The notes below the pieces were generated by a model. It worked only from the letters and a program-made list of their open reading frames with translations. It had not been told where the DNA came from and did not search any database. From NCBI GenBank assembly GCA_010029945.1, contig RGQW01000091.1:1-6587 (forward strand): a DNA stretch of 6,587 nucleotides, written 5' to 3'. This document shows, in pieces, positions 5,322 to 6,587 of the stretch. The position numbers were made by a program, and so were the translations under genes. Numbering within the stretch: the first letter of the stretch is position 1; each line of letters starts with the position of its first letter. This stretch comes from Actinomycetota bacterium (GTDB lineage Bacteria > Actinomycetota > Actinomycetes > S36-B12).

Positions 5322-6113
5322 ATGGATCGACTTCTTCTCTTTGCCGACGATGGCTCTGATGGCTCCACCCACGCATGGGAGTGGGTTAGCGCGCAGTCAT
5401 GGCCTGGATGGCAGGTGCGCGTACTCACCGTTCAGCATCAGGGCATTGACCACCGCGATCCCCAGCCACCGCAGCCGTGGTCTCCTGCATCACCAAGAAA
5501 GCTTCCCGCTGAGGCAGGGGTGACATCGCTGACGCATATGGTGGCCGACGGTGATCCGCGAGAGGTCCTGTCCACTACCCCGGCGGACTTGCTGGTCATC
5601 GGGCCGCGCGGCTCCGGTCTCCTCAAAAGGCTGCACGTGGGCAGTGTCGCCGAGGCGCTTTTGGACAATCCATCGGCTCCATTGCTGGTTGCTCACGACA
5701 ACCACACCGTCGAACACATCACCGTTGCGGTTGATGGGTCGGGATACTCCGAGCAGGCCGTGAGGATCGTCGCCGCTCTACCGTGGATTGGGGCTACCCG
5801 CGTCACCTTGTTGGGTGTGGACGAAGGCGACGGGAGGGCGCCTGCGGCCGTCGAGAGTGCTGCCGAGCTGCTGGGGTCCCATGCACTGGCGGTTGATCGC
5901 CGGGTAATACCGCACGATGAGAACGCGTTGACGGTGAACGTTCGACATGAGATCGATAGCTTCCTCGCCGAGCATCGATGCGACCTCATCGTCGTCGGAA
6001 CGAAAGGCTTGACGGGAAGCAAGCGACTCAGGCTGGGTTCCGTGGCCGACTACCTAGCTCATCACGTTCGGTGCTCGATCTTGATCGTTCGCGACACCTA
6101 CCGAGCGCGGTAG
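5322..6113 (+). CDS. Tandem-domain universal stress protein (UspA family)
   Basis: A 263-residue protein with two Usp domains, about residues 1-126 and 130-258. Such proteins bind ATP and are tied to stress, energy depletion and dormancy in actinobacteria. Each domain has the ATP-binding pattern G-2x-G-9x-G-S: Gly94 to Ser108 (GPRG...VGS) in the first and Gly226 to Ser240 (GTKG...LGS) in the second, so both sites look intact. The second domain begins with the typical ITVAVDGSGYSEQAV (133-147), while the first starts with the less typical LLLFADDGSDGSTHA. The start chosen is ATG at 5322; a TTG at 5274 would add 16 residues that do not resemble the family. It stands alone between the dehydrogenase (72 bases upstream) and a convergent methyltransferase gene 8 bases downstream. 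No specific tie to the sugar genes is evident. Confidence 0.9.
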   Translation: MDRLLLFADDGSDGSTHAWEWVSAQSWPGWQVRVLTVQHQGIDHRDPQPPQPWSPASPRKLPAEAGVTSLTHMVADGDPREVLSTTPADLLVIGPRGSGLLKRLHVGSVAEALLDNPSAPLLVAHDNHTVEHITVAVDGSGYSEQAVRIVAALPWIGATRVTLLGVDEGDGRAPAAVESAAELLGSHALAVDRRVIPHDENALTVNVRHEIDSFLAEHRCDLIVVGTKGLTGSKRLRLGSVADYLAHHVRCSILIVRDTYRAR

Positions 6114-6128
6114 CCGTACGACTACGGC
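6113..6128. terminator. Short bidirectional hairpin between convergent genes
   Basis: GCCGTA and TACGGC pair perfectly over 6 bp around CGAC. The stem covers the last base of the Usp stop codon and the stop codon of the methyltransferase gene. There is no T-run on either side, so it may be a weak shared terminator or chance. Confidence 0.3.
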
Positions 6129-6587
6129 ACCATCACGCTGCGGATCACCGCCGTGTGCTCGGGAGTCGAACCACAACAGGACCCGACGACGTCCACTCCG
6201 AGATCCTTCAATAGCCGGGCCAGGTCACCCATCCCATCCGGTGTTCCGTTGTAGACGAAGTCCGCACCGACAAGCTCTGGCAAGCCCGCGTTCGATTGCA
6301 TCAGCAGTAACGAGCCGTCCGGGCGTGCTTCGACCATCTTTCGGGCAATCGACTCCATCTCGTCGAAGCCGCGTCCGCAGTTTGCACCCACCACATCCGC
6401 ACCCATCGCCGACAGCTCGACAACGGCCTGCTCCGGCGACACACCCATCATCGTGTGCAAGTTGGTGTCGAAGCTCAGTGTCGCGAAAACCGGAATGTCC
6501 GGAGCCACCTGACGACTCGCGTCGACCGCGGCCCGCACTTCCGTCAGATCGCTCATCGTTTCGATGATGATGCCGTCCACACCACCG
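6122..6587 (-). CDS. Homocysteine S-methyltransferase family protein, C-terminal half; 5' end beyond the right edge
   Basis: These zinc enzymes move a methyl group from a donor such as S-methylmethionine or betaine to homocysteine, making methionine. The 154 visible residues show the C-terminal half of the barrel: GVDGIIIETMSDLTE near the edge, ATLSFDTN and TMMGVSPEQAV, GADVVGANCG with the first zinc Cys, SNAGLPEL, and VVGSCCGSTPEHTAVIR with the Cys pair that completes the zinc site. About half of a typical 300-residue protein lies outside the window, so the domain order (stand-alone enzyme or part of a larger methionine synthase) and the methyl donor cannot be told; ending after the GSCCG domain favours a stand-alone form. 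It is convergent with the stress protein gene. With the MtnA homologue it could belong to methionine recycling, but the genes are not close enough to argue an operon. Confidence 0.87.
   Translation of the reverse strand, partial: GGVDGIIIETMSDLTEVRAAVDASRQVAPDIPVFATLSFDTNLHTMMGVSPEQAVVELSAMGADVVGANCGRGFDEMESIARKMVEARPDGSLLLMQSNAGLPELVGADFVYNGTPDGMGDLARLLKDLGVDVVGSCCGSTPEHTAVIRSVMVP

Noticed and set aside
4848..5372. Minus-strand open frame of 174 residues opposite the dehydrogenase
   Set aside because: His/Val-rich antisense of a clear MDR dehydrogenase; it also runs across the gap into the stress protein gene.

Overview
The window looks like a chromosomal segment of an actinobacterium. GC is moderately high (near 60% by eye), GTG starts are common, several genes appear to have leaderless promoters, and the lactate dehydrogenase is of the actinobacterial LldD type. 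No rRNA, tRNA, CRISPR array or insertion sequence was seen. The species cannot be named from the sequence alone.

Layout, left to right. Positions 1-613 (minus, running off the left edge) hold the N-terminal part of a class II (zinc) sugar-phosphate aldolase of the rhamnulose/fuculose-1-phosphate type. Positions 567-1400 (minus) hold an MtnA-type aldose-1-phosphate isomerase that stops about 70-80 residues early, with its end lying inside the aldolase gene. Positions 1465-2220 (plus, divergent) hold a GntR/HutC regulator with a UTRA domain; a 17-bp palindrome in the 64-bp divergent gap is a good operator candidate. Positions 2260-3462 (plus) hold an FMN-dependent L-lactate dehydrogenase. Convergent to it are a small acidic protein built of 16-residue repeats (3467-3727, minus) and an L-fucose mutarotase (FucU/RbsD family) gene that has kept both ends of the family but lost its middle (3772-4005, minus). 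Divergent from that is a zinc-dependent medium-chain alcohol/polyol dehydrogenase (4092-5249, plus), preceded by a perfect 8-bp inverted repeat. Next is a tandem-domain universal stress protein (5322-6113, plus). The window ends with the C-terminal half of a homocysteine S-methyltransferase family protein (6122-6587, minus, cut by the right edge).

How the genes may work together (inference): the theme is deoxysugar catabolism. A mutarotase, an aldose-1-phosphate isomerase, a class II aldolase yielding DHAP plus an aldehyde (lactaldehyde or acetaldehyde), an alcohol/polyol dehydrogenase and a lactate dehydrogenase would fit use of 6-deoxyhexoses such as fucose or rhamnose, or disposal of 5-deoxyribose/methylthioribose, under GntR control. 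MtnA and the methyltransferase also touch methionine metabolism.

The most notable observation is that two genes of this set carry deletion-like lesions: mtnA lacks its C-terminus at the aldolase junction, and fucU lacks its central part including the expected catalytic His. This points to pathway decay, unusual minimal enzymes, or assembly collapse of a variable region. The second notable item is the repeat protein, which I could not match to a family.
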